A stretch of 64,000 nt of DNA from Marvinbryantia formatexigens DSM 14469 (GTDB lineage Bacteria > Bacillota > Clostridia > Lachnospirales > Lachnospiraceae). The notes beneath the pieces are model-generated. The model was not told the DNA's origin, made no database searches, and saw only the letters and a list, made by a program, of their open reading frames with translations. How positions within the stretch are numbered: position 1 is the first letter of the stretch; every line of letters begins with the position of its first letter. Shown in pieces: positions 16,947 to 25,402 of this stretch. The stretch spans positions 3,875,501 to 3,939,500 of the forward strand of contig NZ_CP102268.1 in the NCBI RefSeq assembly GCF_025148285.1, read 5' to 3'. Position numbers and translations under genes: made by a program.

Positions 16947-17813
16947 ATGAATATGACATTTGCAGAAAAAAAGAAATCGATTCACAAAGCAGACAGGGGA
17001 GTAAATGAGATGAAACCAAATTATCTGAAGAAATATATCATCAGTTCCTATATCCTCGTCTGGGCGCTCATTATTTTTGTGGCAGGCCCGGCAAGCCTTG
17101 TCTTTCATGCACCGCCTGTTATCATGTGGATTGTTCGAAACCTTATCGCATGGTCTCCGACATATCTGCTTTTGATTGGGTGGAAATATTTCAGACCCGA
17201 TGAAACAAGAACGGCTTTTGTAAAGCGGTGTTTTTCTGGAAAAGTAAAGCTGCTTCCACTGCTGCTCTCCTTTGCCCTTACCTTTGGTATCAGCGTGTTG
17301 TCGCTGTTCCTTTATTCCATTATGAAGGGAAAGCCGATGCTGTCCTACATCGATCTGGGAACCACAGCGCTGCCGCTCAGCATTTTTCTCTCCCTGACTT
17401 CGGGACCGACAGGGGAAGAACTGGGATGGCGTGGTTTTATGCGGGAGGAATTTAATAAAAAGTATGGCTTTTTGAAATCCTCTGTCTGTCAGGGACTGGT
17501 ATGGTGCTTCTGGCATACTTTGCTTTGGGTAGTGGATTCGGATTTTACCGACTGGAGGGCAATCCCTTATATTATTTCCAACATAGTTGTGATTACATCC
17601 ATTACCATACTGATGAATATTTTTCTGGAACGGCATAACAACCTGCTTTATTCGGTATTGCTGCACTTTGGCTTTAATATCATTTATGTATTTCTGGATG
17701 CGGATATAGGTTTTTTTGTGATTTTGACCGCTCTGTATCTGGTCATCACGCCGATTGCCGTATGGATAAGAAATAAGTTTGTTGAAAAAATGTCAGCAGA
17801 GAAAGGAAGATAA
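16947..17813 (+). CDS. CPBP-family intramembrane glutamic endopeptidase
   Basis: This membrane protein of 288 residues has several hydrophobic helices and the CPBP/CAAX-protease motifs: GEELGWRGF near residue 156 (E-E-x3-R), WHTLLW and HFGFN. The glutamates and histidines form the predicted active site in the membrane. Such proteins act in prenyl-protein processing, bacteriocin immunity or unknown roles. The ATG at 16953, 8 bases after AGAAGGGGG, is an equally good start. It lies downstream of a TetR gene inside the A+T-rich segment. Confidence 0.82.
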   Translation: MNMTFAEKKKSIHKADRGVNEMKPNYLKKYIISSYILVWALIIFVAGPASLVFHAPPVIMWIVRNLIAWSPTYLLLIGWKYFRPDETRTAFVKRCFSGKVKLLPLLLSFALTFGISVLSLFLYSIMKGKPMLSYIDLGTTALPLSIFLSLTSGPTGEELGWRGFMREEFNKKYGFLKSSVCQGLVWCFWHTLLWVVDSDFTDWRAIPYIISNIVVITSITILMNIFLERHNNLLYSVLLHFGFNIIYVFLDADIGFFVILTALYLVITPIAVWIRNKFVEKMSAEKGR

Positions 17814-17817
17814 AGGA

Positions 17818-17889
17818 ATGAGTAATTTAGAGAAAATTCAAAAAGGAATGAGGGTATTTCAGATACTATCTAAAATCAGTTTGGTATAA
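17818..17889 (+). pseudogene. Probable 5' remnant of a membrane-protein gene
   Basis: An ATG preceded by AAAGGA opens a 23-codon frame (MSNLEKIQKGMRVFQILSK) that stops at once. The sequence resembles the N-terminus of longer clostridial membrane proteins, but nothing follows in frame. It may be a broken gene joined to the next fragment; a genuine small peptide cannot be excluded. Confidence 0.4.
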
Positions 17890-17893
17890 GCGG

Positions 17894-18037
17894 ATGTGGA
17901 TATATATTGTTGGAGAAATTTTGCTCCTTCTCGCAGTGTATCTTATTGTTCAAGGAATACGGTGTAGTATTGCCGTGAAAGAAAGCAAAGAAAGGCTTGC
18001 CAAAGAAGCTGTTTCAAAATTCATAGGAGAGCAGTAA
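17894..18037 (+). pseudogene. Short membrane ORF, probable 3' remnant
   Basis: This 47-codon frame encodes one hydrophobic helix (MWIYIVGEILLLLAVYLIV) and a charged tail ending VSKFIGEQ. The frame is open upstream to 17852 without a start, and no ribosome site precedes the ATG. It reads like the C-terminal end of a longer membrane protein fused to unrelated DNA. Confidence 0.4.
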
Positions 18038-18121
18038 ATTGCTCGATTGTATAATAGTGAGAGATACACAGACAAAATGGAAAAAGTAGCGACAACCTAA
18101 AATTTGATGGAGGCACGATAT

Positions 18122-18481
18122 ATGGAATTGATTATGCAGCCTACTTGTTTTACATGTGGACAGGCTTGCATCGCCATGATTGCAGGAAAAAGTGTCGATG
18201 AAGTTATCATAGACATGAAAACAGACGGTGCCACAAGTATCGGTCAACTGATCGAGATACTTGACTTTTATGGTATTCGACACGCAGAAAAAAACAAGCG
18301 TATTTCAAAAAAGAATCCTGTTCCCTATAATTATTCGATTTTGACAGTCCATATGGATGCGGGATATACCCATTGGACATTGTTTTATGATGATAAATAT
18401 TATGACCCAGAGTTTGGTCTGATTGAGGGCGAATACACATATGGGAAAATCACGTCATTTTTGGAAATATATGCCGAATAA
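18122..18481 (+). CDS. Peptidase C39-like small protein
   Basis: The 119-residue protein has TCFTCGQACIAMIAG near residue 8, resembling the C39 cysteine-peptidase box C-G-x-A-C-L-A-M, and HWTLFYDDKYYDPEFG near residue 85, matching the His/Asp region. It has no signal peptide or transmembrane helix. It could be a papain-like processing enzyme or an inactive relative. GGAGG at 18109-18113 supports the ATG at 18122 over upstream starts. Confidence 0.65.
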   Translation: MELIMQPTCFTCGQACIAMIAGKSVDEVIIDMKTDGATSIGQLIEILDFYGIRHAEKNKRISKKNPVPYNYSILTVHMDAGYTHWTLFYDDKYYDPEFGLIEGEYTYGKITSFLEIYAE

Positions 18482-18540
18482 TAGATTCCCACTTGTCGGG
18501 GAATTGAGAGAACGAAAAATCGAAAGTTAGGGAGATAGCC

Positions 18541-18978
18541 ATGAAAGAAAATATTGTAGCAAAGTTGACAGTAAAAGACGATAAGTATGCTTGCGCTCTT
18601 GCTGATAAAATCATATCCGAAAGTTTGGAAACCGATGAATGGTACGAATATTTTAATGAATTTGCTTCTTTGCTTAATCATCCAAAATCATTGGTGAGAA
18701 ATCGAGCATTGTATATTCTTGCAGCAAATGCTCAATGGGACGAAGAAAACCGTTTCGACTTGATAATTTCCGATTTTCTTGCACATATAACGGATGAAAA
18801 GCCAATTACAGCCAGACAGTGCATAAAGGCGCTTGCACAGGTTGGTTCAGCAAAGCCGCAATATATTCCAGTAATATTATCATGTTTGCGGAGCGCAGAT
18901 TTATCGAAGTACAAGGACAGTATGCGTCCGCTAATTGAAAAAGACATAACTGAAACGGAAAAGATATTGACAACGTAA
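18541..18978 (+). CDS. Hypothetical HEAT-repeat-like protein
   Basis: This 145-residue, all-helical, cytoplasmic protein has segments that look like HEAT-type helical repeats (HPKSLVRNRALYILAANAQWD and ITARQCIKALAQVG). No catalytic motif is visible. GGGAG precedes the ATG. Function is unknown; proteins of this kind are often binding scaffolds. Confidence 0.6.
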   Translation: MKENIVAKLTVKDDKYACALADKIISESLETDEWYEYFNEFASLLNHPKSLVRNRALYILAANAQWDEENRFDLIISDFLAHITDEKPITARQCIKALAQVGSAKPQYIPVILSCLRSADLSKYKDSMRPLIEKDITETEKILTT

Positions 18979-19037
18979 CTTCCGATTTGTTGAAAAACTA
19001 ATCAAAAGTGAAGTTCGAATTTTGGATGGGAGAAAAA

Positions 19038-19547
19038 ATGAGCCTGTTGATTATCAATACTTTAGAAAAAAATGATCCATTAGCAAAAGAAGCTATCAGA
19101 AATTTATCTGCTCAAACGTCCCTATATACCATTTTTCATACAATGGAAATGAAAATAGCTCCATGTATCGGGTGCAATGCCTGTTGGTTAAAGACACCGG
19201 GAATTTGTGCGATAAAAGACGACTATGAAAAGATACTGAAAGCCTGTCTGCAACATGATACAACGATTATTATTTCCGATACTTCGTTAGGATTTATCAA
19301 TTATAAGGCAAAAAATATTGTTGACCGAATGCTGCCGCTCGCCACTATGTATACTCATATCATAAACGGGCAAATGCGACATATTCCACGCTATGAAAAG
19401 AAGTTCCAATTTGGAATTGTATATTCCGGCGTTGTGGATATGAAGTATATGGAGCAATGGTTAGAACGGTTTGCATTGAATTTCAACGGAGTAAGTATTG
19501 GTGCTTTTCCGATTGAAAAATGTGGGGAGGTTTCACTATGCACTTAA
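19038..19547 (+). CDS. Flavodoxin-fold NAD(P)H-dependent oxidoreductase-like protein
   Basis: The 169-residue protein belongs to the flavodoxin-like FMN reductase group with a cysteine cluster, CIGCNACWLKTPGICAIKDD, near residue 50, as in iron-sulfur flavoproteins and NADPH-dependent reductases. It probably binds FMN. The ATG at 19038 with TGGGAG 6 bases upstream is preferred. It overlaps the next gene, another flavodoxin-like protein, by 10 bases, so the two may form a complex. Substrate unknown. Confidence 0.72.
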   Translation: MSLLIINTLEKNDPLAKEAIRNLSAQTSLYTIFHTMEMKIAPCIGCNACWLKTPGICAIKDDYEKILKACLQHDTTIIISDTSLGFINYKAKNIVDRMLPLATMYTHIINGQMRHIPRYEKKFQFGIVYSGVVDMKYMEQWLERFALNFNGVSIGAFPIEKCGEVSLCT

Positions 19548-20200
19548 CAATTATCAGTGGTGCGGCACGTTCACAGACCAAAAGCAATACCGCAAAAATT
19601 ATTGCTGCATTTTGCAAAGGATTTCAGATTGATAATAATACCGTAGAGGTTTGGTATCTTTCGGACAGAACACAATGGAGCAGAGCAAGAAACGCTTTTT
19701 ACAACAACAAAGAAATTTTGTTTGCTTTACCTCTTTATGTTGAAAATGTTCCTGGTATTATGCTAGAATTTTTAGAAAGTTTATCTCCTAAAACCTGTCC
19801 CGATACCCGGCTTTCTTTTCTCATACAAGGCGGTTTCCCGGAAGCGTCCCAAAGCAGATGCTGTGAAAGTTTTCTGAAAACCCTGCCGGGAAAATTAGGG
19901 TGTGAGTATGGAGGGACTTTTATTCGGGGAGATATGTTCGGAGTTGGACTTCTTGGAAATAAACTGGGAGAAAAAATGGTTCAGCCGTTTGTCGATATTG
20001 GAAACTGTTTCGCACAATATGGGTATTTTGAACCGAAGATTTTTTCACAATTTGCCAGCCCGGAGTATTTATCCAAAAAACAAATCCGCCAATTTGAAAA
20101 AACGGGAAAATATATTCAAAAATGGTTTATGAATATAATTGCAAAACGAATTGGCTGTAAAGGGAAATTGAGTGCTAAACCTTATACATGGATTTCTTAA
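19538..20200 (+). CDS. Second flavodoxin-like protein
   Basis: The 220-residue product starts MHLTIISGAARSQTKSNTAK, a flavodoxin-fold phosphate loop, and has ILFALPLYVENVPGIMLEFL and SFLIQGGFPEASQ typical of FMN-reductase relatives. It lacks the cysteine cluster of its upstream partner. GGGGAGG at 19524-19530 supports the ATG at 19538, inside the end of the previous gene. A redox role with the upstream protein is inferred. Confidence 0.72.
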   Translation: MHLTIISGAARSQTKSNTAKIIAAFCKGFQIDNNTVEVWYLSDRTQWSRARNAFYNNKEILFALPLYVENVPGIMLEFLESLSPKTCPDTRLSFLIQGGFPEASQSRCCESFLKTLPGKLGCEYGGTFIRGDMFGVGLLGNKLGEKMVQPFVDIGNCFAQYGYFEPKIFSQFASPEYLSKKQIRQFEKTGKYIQKWFMNIIAKRIGCKGKLSAKPYTWIS

Positions 20201-20286
20201 AACAACTACATTAACAAAGAGCCGGACGCTAAGACACAGAGCCGACAGACTTGTGAGAAATCGAAATTTGAAAGGAGGAATTGAAA

Positions 20287-20382
20287 ATGCTTTTTGTTTT
20301 TTTTAGTGCGGCATTTTCATGGATATTACTGGGATTATTTGTTGCATTTGCCTGTGCCTGTTTGGGTAAAAAGAAAGGTTAA
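20287..20382 (+). CDS. 31-residue single-helix membrane protein
   Basis: A very strong ribosome site (AAAGGAGGAATTGAAA) precedes an ATG that opens 31 codons: MLFVFFSAAFSWILLGLF, a hydrophobic helix, then a short GKKKG tail. Size and strong initiation suggest a real small membrane protein. I do not recognise a family. Confidence 0.55.
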   Translation: MLFVFFSAAFSWILLGLFVAFACACLGKKKG

Positions 20383-20487
20383 ATTCCCGTTTGTCGGGGA
20401 GTTACTTAGAACAAAAAATTGGGATTTGGCTTTATCTTATCGTACCATCGCAATGCCTAAAGAGCCGAAGTATTGGGAGGAAAATAA

Positions 20488-22410
20488 ATGCGAAAAATGA
20501 TTGCAGGAGTATTGACAATACTTCTATTGATGATGTCAGGAACAACAACGGTGTTTGCTGCTGAAAATAATGAACAGACGCCATCGGGTATTGCCTATTC
20601 CGATTTAGAAAAGCAGATAGAGGATTATATTGAAGTTCGTAAAGAAACGACTTCTTCTGTTTCTATAACTGTTTTTAGTGGAACGAATGATATTGCATCC
20701 GTAATTTATGGAGATGCAAATACGAAAGAGAACATTAAGGCGGACGAAGATACCGTTTATGAATGGGGCTCGATTTCTAAAATGCTTATTTGGACAAGTG
20801 TGATGCAGCTCTATGAGCAGGGAAAGATTGATTTGAATGCAGATGTCCGAACTTATCTGCCAAACGGGTTCTTATCCAATCTGTCTTACAAAGAACCAAT
20901 CACCATGCTTCACTTGATGAACCACACCGCAGGATTTCAAGAAACTGTGTGGGATGTGGAAGTGACGGACAAAGAAAAAATTATCAGCCTGAAGGATGCG
21001 CTGCTCTCTACAGCTCCCGCACAGATTTATGAGCCGGGAACTGTCGTATCCTATTCAAATTGGGGCGCAGCTCTGGCGGCATATATTGTGGAATATGTCA
21101 GTGGGATGGACTATGCGGACTATGTGTATGAAAATATTTTTGAGCCGCTCGGTATGGAGCATACCACTATTAAGCCAGATTGCAGCGACAATACCTGGGT
21201 AGAGAATCAAAGGGAAAAGATAAATGCTTATTATAATGTGCAAGGTGAATATGAAGATTACGGAGAGTGCAGACGGTATATCCTGCTCTATCCCGCAGGC
21301 TCGGCTACTGGAACAATGAGTGACCTTGTACGGTTTGCAAAAGCCTTTCTGCAGGACGGCTCGGAATGTCCATTATTTACATGGGCAGATACCCTTTCTG
21401 TAATGCTTTCTCCAACGCTCACATTTAGTGGGACAGACACACCTCGGATATGCCACGGATTATTTTCGCAGAGATACGGAGTAACCCTCATCGGTCATGC
21501 AGGGAATACAACAGGTTTTTCCGCTAATCTGGTGCTTGATACAGATGGTGGGACAGGTATAGTGGTCATGACAAATGAAGTGGGAGAAACCACCTATAAT
21601 TATGGTCTTGTAAGCCTTGTATATGGGGATTGCAAAGAGGAAACAGGATTTACATACGATGATATAGCGGGAATTTACCTCAACAGCAGAGCAAATTATA
21701 AGAGCAGTTTTACCAAGCTATATAGCATGATTAGCGGTCTGCTCCCTATATCAAAAGGCGAAACTGAGGGTAACTTTACAGCGGCTATGGTTGGTACAGT
21801 AACGCAGATTTCAAAAGATGCCTGCATCATGGATGATGGAAACGGCTTAAAAACCTATCTCTCTATACAAAGGGACGAAAACGGAAATGTAGTTGCTCTG
21901 CAGCACATGACGGGGATGGATTTTCAAAAAGAAAATACCATGCTCTTTGTCATCAAGATTATTTTCTTCTGCCTGTTTGTACTGTCCTCTTTCTGGACGC
22001 TCATTATGCTTATTGTGCATGGAGTTACGCTGCACAGGTTTAAGCAGACTGATGTATGGAAAAAGAAGCGGTATCAGTTATTGGCGGAGTTGTTTATAGT
22101 GCTTGCATCCGTATTGATTTACTGGCTCATTTTACCGCCGCTGATGGGCGGCAGTTTAACCAAAGGGCAGGTTATTGTAAAGTGCGTGATGATAATTGTT
22201 TTCTCACTTGCGGAAATAGTGACATTGGTGTTTGGCTTATTTAACGGCATAGATAAGGAACATACCGAGAAAATGCAGATATTTTCCAATAAGCATAATC
22301 GTGGAAAAGGACTACGGCAAAAAGCAGGATTTCTTATCACAAGGATAAGTGGCATCCTTTTAGTAGCAAATGTTTTATATTGGCATTTCTATCAGTTTTG
22401 GGGATGCTAG
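20488..22410 (+). CDS. Beta-lactamase-fold serine hydrolase with C-terminal membrane domain
   Basis: The 640-residue protein has a signal peptide (cleavage near VFAAEN), a class C-type serine hydrolase domain (about 35-385) with S95-I-S-K98, Y189-S-N191 and a GHAGNTTGF third motif, and a C-terminal part with about four transmembrane helices after residue 490. This is the layout of PBP4*/FmtA-like enzymes acting on peptidoglycan or D-amino-acyl peptides at the outer face of the membrane. It is the last gene of the A+T-rich segment; the ECF operon begins 180 bases later. Confidence 0.85.
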   Translation: MRKMIAGVLTILLLMMSGTTTVFAAENNEQTPSGIAYSDLEKQIEDYIEVRKETTSSVSITVFSGTNDIASVIYGDANTKENIKADEDTVYEWGSISKMLIWTSVMQLYEQGKIDLNADVRTYLPNGFLSNLSYKEPITMLHLMNHTAGFQETVWDVEVTDKEKIISLKDALLSTAPAQIYEPGTVVSYSNWGAALAAYIVEYVSGMDYADYVYENIFEPLGMEHTTIKPDCSDNTWVENQREKINAYYNVQGEYEDYGECRRYILLYPAGSATGTMSDLVRFAKAFLQDGSECPLFTWADTLSVMLSPTLTFSGTDTPRICHGLFSQRYGVTLIGHAGNTTGFSANLVLDTDGGTGIVVMTNEVGETTYNYGLVSLVYGDCKEETGFTYDDIAGIYLNSRANYKSSFTKLYSMISGLLPISKGETEGNFTAAMVGTVTQISKDACIMDDGNGLKTYLSIQRDENGNVVALQHMTGMDFQKENTMLFVIKIIFFCLFVLSSFWTLIMLIVHGVTLHRFKQTDVWKKKRYQLLAELFIVLASVLIYWLILPPLMGGSLTKGQVIVKCVMIIVFSLAEIVTLVFGLFNGIDKEHTEKMQIFSNKHNRGKGLRQKAGFLITRISGILLVANVLYWHFYQFWGC

Positions 22411-22517
22411 TGTGGAGCGGTGATATATGTTCGTTTTTTGGGGAGAGAAGTTTTGTCGCATCGGGACAGAGCGGACAAAACGGGACAGACAAAACAGAGA
22501 GCATCTGATATTCTTAT

Positions 22518-22550
22518 CTGGAAAGAGCGGGAGACCGCTTTTTTTCCAGA
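22518..22550. other. Large hairpin before ECF operon
   Basis: TCTGGAAA pairs with TTTCCAGA, and inside it AGCGG-GAGA-CCGCT forms a second stem followed by T residues. It may terminate upstream transcription; the operator starts 6 bases later. In the rest of 22411-22590, two copies of CGGGACAGA lie 19 bases apart (22462, 22481). No clear -35/-10 is visible. Confidence 0.5.
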
Positions 22551-22556
22551 GCAATG

Positions 22557-22572
22557 GTTAGAAAAAGCTAAC
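22557..22572. promoter_or_regulatory. GTTAG-N6-CTAAC palindrome before ECF operon
   Basis: GGTTAG-AAAAAG-CTAACC has 6-base perfect arms and ends 18 bases before the ATG of the ECF S gene. Distance to the start codon equals that of the site before the ABC operon at 1654. Confidence 0.7.
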
Positions 22573-22590
22573 CAAAAGAGGAGGATACAG

Positions 22591-23199
22591 ATGATGTCAA
22601 AAACAACAAATGGAAAAATGCTGACCGGGCGTGATCTGATTACGACGGGTATTTTTTCCGCACTCTACTTTGTGATTAATTTCGCGTTTATGCTGATTAG
22701 CGGGTTTCATCCGCTGCTGTGGATTCTGATGCCGGGGCTTATCGCGCTGTTTTCCGGGATTCCGTTTCTGCTCATGTGCGCGAAGGTGCAAAAGCCGGGC
22801 GCTGTGCTGCTGATGGGAATCATCACGGGACTGATTTATTTTGCGACCGGACAGTTTACGCTGCTGATTCTGGCGACCTTTGTGATTGCCTGCGCGCTCG
22901 CAGAGCTGTGCCGTGCGCTGACGCATTACAAAAGCTTTGCAGGAAATGTCGCGGCGTTTATCTGCTTTTCCCTGGGAATGACCGGTTCGCCGCTGCCCGT
23001 CTGGGTAATGCGCAGCGATTTTCTGGCGCAGATTTCGGAGCAGGGAATGCCCGCCGATTACGTGGCGACACTGGAGAAGCTGTCTTCCCCGGCTATGCTG
23101 GCTGTCATGATAGCGGCGCCTGTCATCGGGGCGGCTGTCGGCTCTGTTTTCACAAAGCGGATGTTTAAAAAGCATTTTGAAAAAGCCGGGATGGTCTGA
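22591..23199 (+). CDS. MptD-family ECF transporter S component
   Basis: The 202-residue membrane protein starts MMSKTTNGKMLTGRDLITTGIFSALYFVINF and has about six helices. It matches the MptD (Trep_Strep) family of substrate-binding components of energy-coupling-factor transporters. It is followed directly by T and A components, so this is a dedicated (group I-like) ECF system. The substrate is unknown; co-occurrence with ABC pairs and a metal-type operator suggests a metal chelate. The ATG at 22591 has GAGGAGG upstream. Confidence 0.82.
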   Translation: MMSKTTNGKMLTGRDLITTGIFSALYFVINFAFMLISGFHPLLWILMPGLIALFSGIPFLLMCAKVQKPGAVLLMGIITGLIYFATGQFTLLILATFVIACALAELCRALTHYKSFAGNVAAFICFSLGMTGSPLPVWVMRSDFLAQISEQGMPADYVATLEKLSSPAMLAVMIAAPVIGAAVGSVFTKRMFKKHFEKAGMV

Positions 23200-23201
23200 A
23201 T

Positions 23202-23900
23202 ATGGGCACAGAGAAAACAGCGGGCGGGTGCAGAAAACCGGACCCAAGAGCCGGACTGCTTCTGCTTGTCTTTGCCAATATTATCGCGTTCGGCGGAAAT
23301 AATGTTTATCTGGAAATTACCTGGATCGGGGTGCTCGCCTGCCTGCTTTTTGCCTGCGGGCAGCGGCGCTCCGGCATAAAATGGCTGCTGGTCTATGCGG
23401 GTATCTGGTGCCTGCAGCGGTATATTCTTCCGGTATCGCCGAAAATCATTGCGACCAGCTTTTCTATTTTTGCCGCTTATGCCAGAAGAATGCTGCCCTG
23501 TCTGATGGTGGGAAGCCTTCTGATTCATACGGTTTCCCTGCGGGAGCTGACGGTGGCGCTGCGAAGTCTGCATGTGCCGCAGAAGCTGATTATTCCCATC
23601 TGCGTTACGCTGCGCTATTTTCCGGCAATCCGGGAGGAGGCGGGGCATATCCGGGATGCCATGCGGCTGCGCAGCATCAGCGGAGTGGATAAAATCGAGG
23701 CGCTGCTTGTGCCGCTGATGGTGTCCGCCACCGCCACGGCGGAGGAGCTGTCAGCGGCGGCGGTGACGCGGGGAATCGAAGACCCGGCAAAGAAAACCAG
23801 TATGATACGGCTGCATTTTACGGCGTGGGACTGGGCGCTGACGGCACTGGGCGCGCTTTTTACGGCGGCCATGTTTCTGCTGCAGGGGGTGGGAAGATGA
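23202..23900 (+). CDS. ECF transporter transmembrane component T
   Basis: This 232-residue CbiQ/EcfT-type protein has hydrophobic helices and the coupling-helix region AMRLRSISGVDKIEALLVPLMV near residue 150, where family members carry A-R-G-type motifs that dock on the ATPases. It begins 2 bases after the S gene stop and overlaps the ATPase gene by ATGA. Confidence 0.85.
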   Translation: MGTEKTAGGCRKPDPRAGLLLLVFANIIAFGGNNVYLEITWIGVLACLLFACGQRRSGIKWLLVYAGIWCLQRYILPVSPKIIATSFSIFAAYARRMLPCLMVGSLLIHTVSLRELTVALRSLHVPQKLIIPICVTLRYFPAIREEAGHIRDAMRLRSISGVDKIEALLVPLMVSATATAEELSAAAVTRGIEDPAKKTSMIRLHFTAWDWALTALGALFTAAMFLLQGVGR

Positions 23901-25318
23901 TAGATGTTTCTGAGGTATCTTTTTGTTATACACAAGAGGGAGATACGCTCCGGCAGGTCAGCTTTTCCGTAAAGCCGGGGGCGTGCGTCCTGCTCTGCGG
24001 GGAGAGCGGCTGCGGGAAAACAACGGTAACAAAGCTGATTAACGGGCTGATTCCGCATTTTACGGAGGGCTGCCGTCTGCAGGGCAGCGTGCTGGTGGAC
24101 GGGATGGAAGTGAAGAATATGCAGCTCTATGAGCTTGCAAAGAAGGTCGGCTCCGTGTTCCAGAATCCCAAAAGCCAGTTTTTTAATCTGGATACGGACA
24201 GCGAGCTTGCCTTCGGCATGGAAAACCAGGGAACGGCGCCGGAGCAGATGGAGCAGCGGATGGCGCAGACCGTCCGGGAGCTGGAAATCGGCGGGCTGCT
24301 TCACCGGAATATTTTTACGTTGTCCGGCGGGGAGAAGCAGATGCTTGCTTTTTCCAGCGTGTATGCCATGAATCCGGAAATCTATGTGCTGGATGAGCCG
24401 ACGGCGAATCTGGATGCGCAGGCAATCGGGCGGCTGAAGCGGCAGATTCAGCTCTTAAAGGAGCAGGGGCATACCGTGCTGATCGCGGAGCACCGTCTCT
24501 ACTTTTTGACGGATGTCATCGATGAGGCGCTGTATTTTTGCAGGGGCAGGCTGGAACGGAAATTTTCGCGCGGGGAGTTCCTTGCTCTTACGGAGGAGGA
24601 GCGCCGGGCGATGGGGCTGCGGAGCCTTAAAGAGACAGAGCTGTCGCTTCCGGCGGCACGCACGGAAAAGGACGGAGAGGGGCTGACGGTTTCGGGGCTG
24701 TGCTGCGGCTATAAAAAGGAAGCGGATGTAATCAGCAGGCTGTCCTTTTCTGCAAAGCCGGGCGAGGTGCTGGCGGTTACCGGACATAATGGAATCGGAA
24801 AGACAACGCTGGTGCGCTGTCTGTGCGGGCTGATGAAGCAGCGGCAGGGAGAAATCTCTCTGCAGGGCGCTCCTCTGGGCGAGAGGGCGCGCCGCCGGGA
24901 GAGCTTTCTTGTGATGCAGGATGTAAATCATCAGCTTTTTTATGACAGTGTCCGGAACGAATGTGAGCAGGCGGCGGGCGGCGTTTCCGGCGAGCAGATA
25001 GAGGCTGTTCTTGACCGGTTCGGGCTGCTTCCCTTTAAGGAATGCCATCCGATGGCACTGTCCGGCGGACAGAAGCAGCGTCTGGCGGTGGCGACGGCGC
25101 TTTTGTCGGGAAAACGGATTCTGATTTTTGATGAACCGACCAGCGGGCTGGATTACCGGCATATGAAGCAGGTAAGCGCAGTTGTGCGCAGTCTGGCGCA
25201 GCAGGGGAGGATCGTGCTGGTAATTTCCCACGACAGGGAATTTATGCAGGAGGCGTGCGACCGCCTGCTGGAATTACAGGAGGCGGCGGACGGCAGGTCT
25301 GCATCATTCGTGAAATGA
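23897..25318 (+). CDS. ECF transporter double ATPase
   Basis: The 473-residue protein is two fused ATPase domains. The first has Walker A GESGCGKTT near residue 36, LSGGEKQML and VLDEPTANLD; the second, from about 265, has [18 protein letters not shown] and IFDEPTSGLD. The fusion replaces separate EcfA and EcfA' subunits. With the S and T genes it completes an ECF importer. Confidence 0.9.
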   Translation: MIDVSEVSFCYTQEGDTLRQVSFSVKPGACVLLCGESGCGKTTVTKLINGLIPHFTEGCRLQGSVLVDGMEVKNMQLYELAKKVGSVFQNPKSQFFNLDTDSELAFGMENQGTAPEQMEQRMAQTVRELEIGGLLHRNIFTLSGGEKQMLAFSSVYAMNPEIYVLDEPTANLDAQAIGRLKRQIQLLKEQGHTVLIAEHRLYFLTDVIDEALYFCRGRLERKFSRGEFLALTEEERRAMGLRSLKETELSLPAARTEKDGEGLTVSGLCCGYKKEADVISRLSFSAKPGEVLAVTGHNGIGKTTLVRCLCGLMKQRQGEISLQGAPLGERARRRESFLVMQDVNHQLFYDSVRNECEQAAGGVSGEQIEAVLDRFGLLPFKECHPMALSGGQKQRLAVATALLSGKRILIFDEPTSGLDYRHMKQVSAVVRSLAQQGRIVLVISHDREFMQEACDRLLELQEAADGRSASFVK

Positions 25319-25402
25319 GCGTCTTCCGTATTTGAAAAACGGCGCCGCCACCGTGACAGGGTGGCTGGCAAAAGGGACGGGATAATTGAAATGGGAGGAA
25401 AT

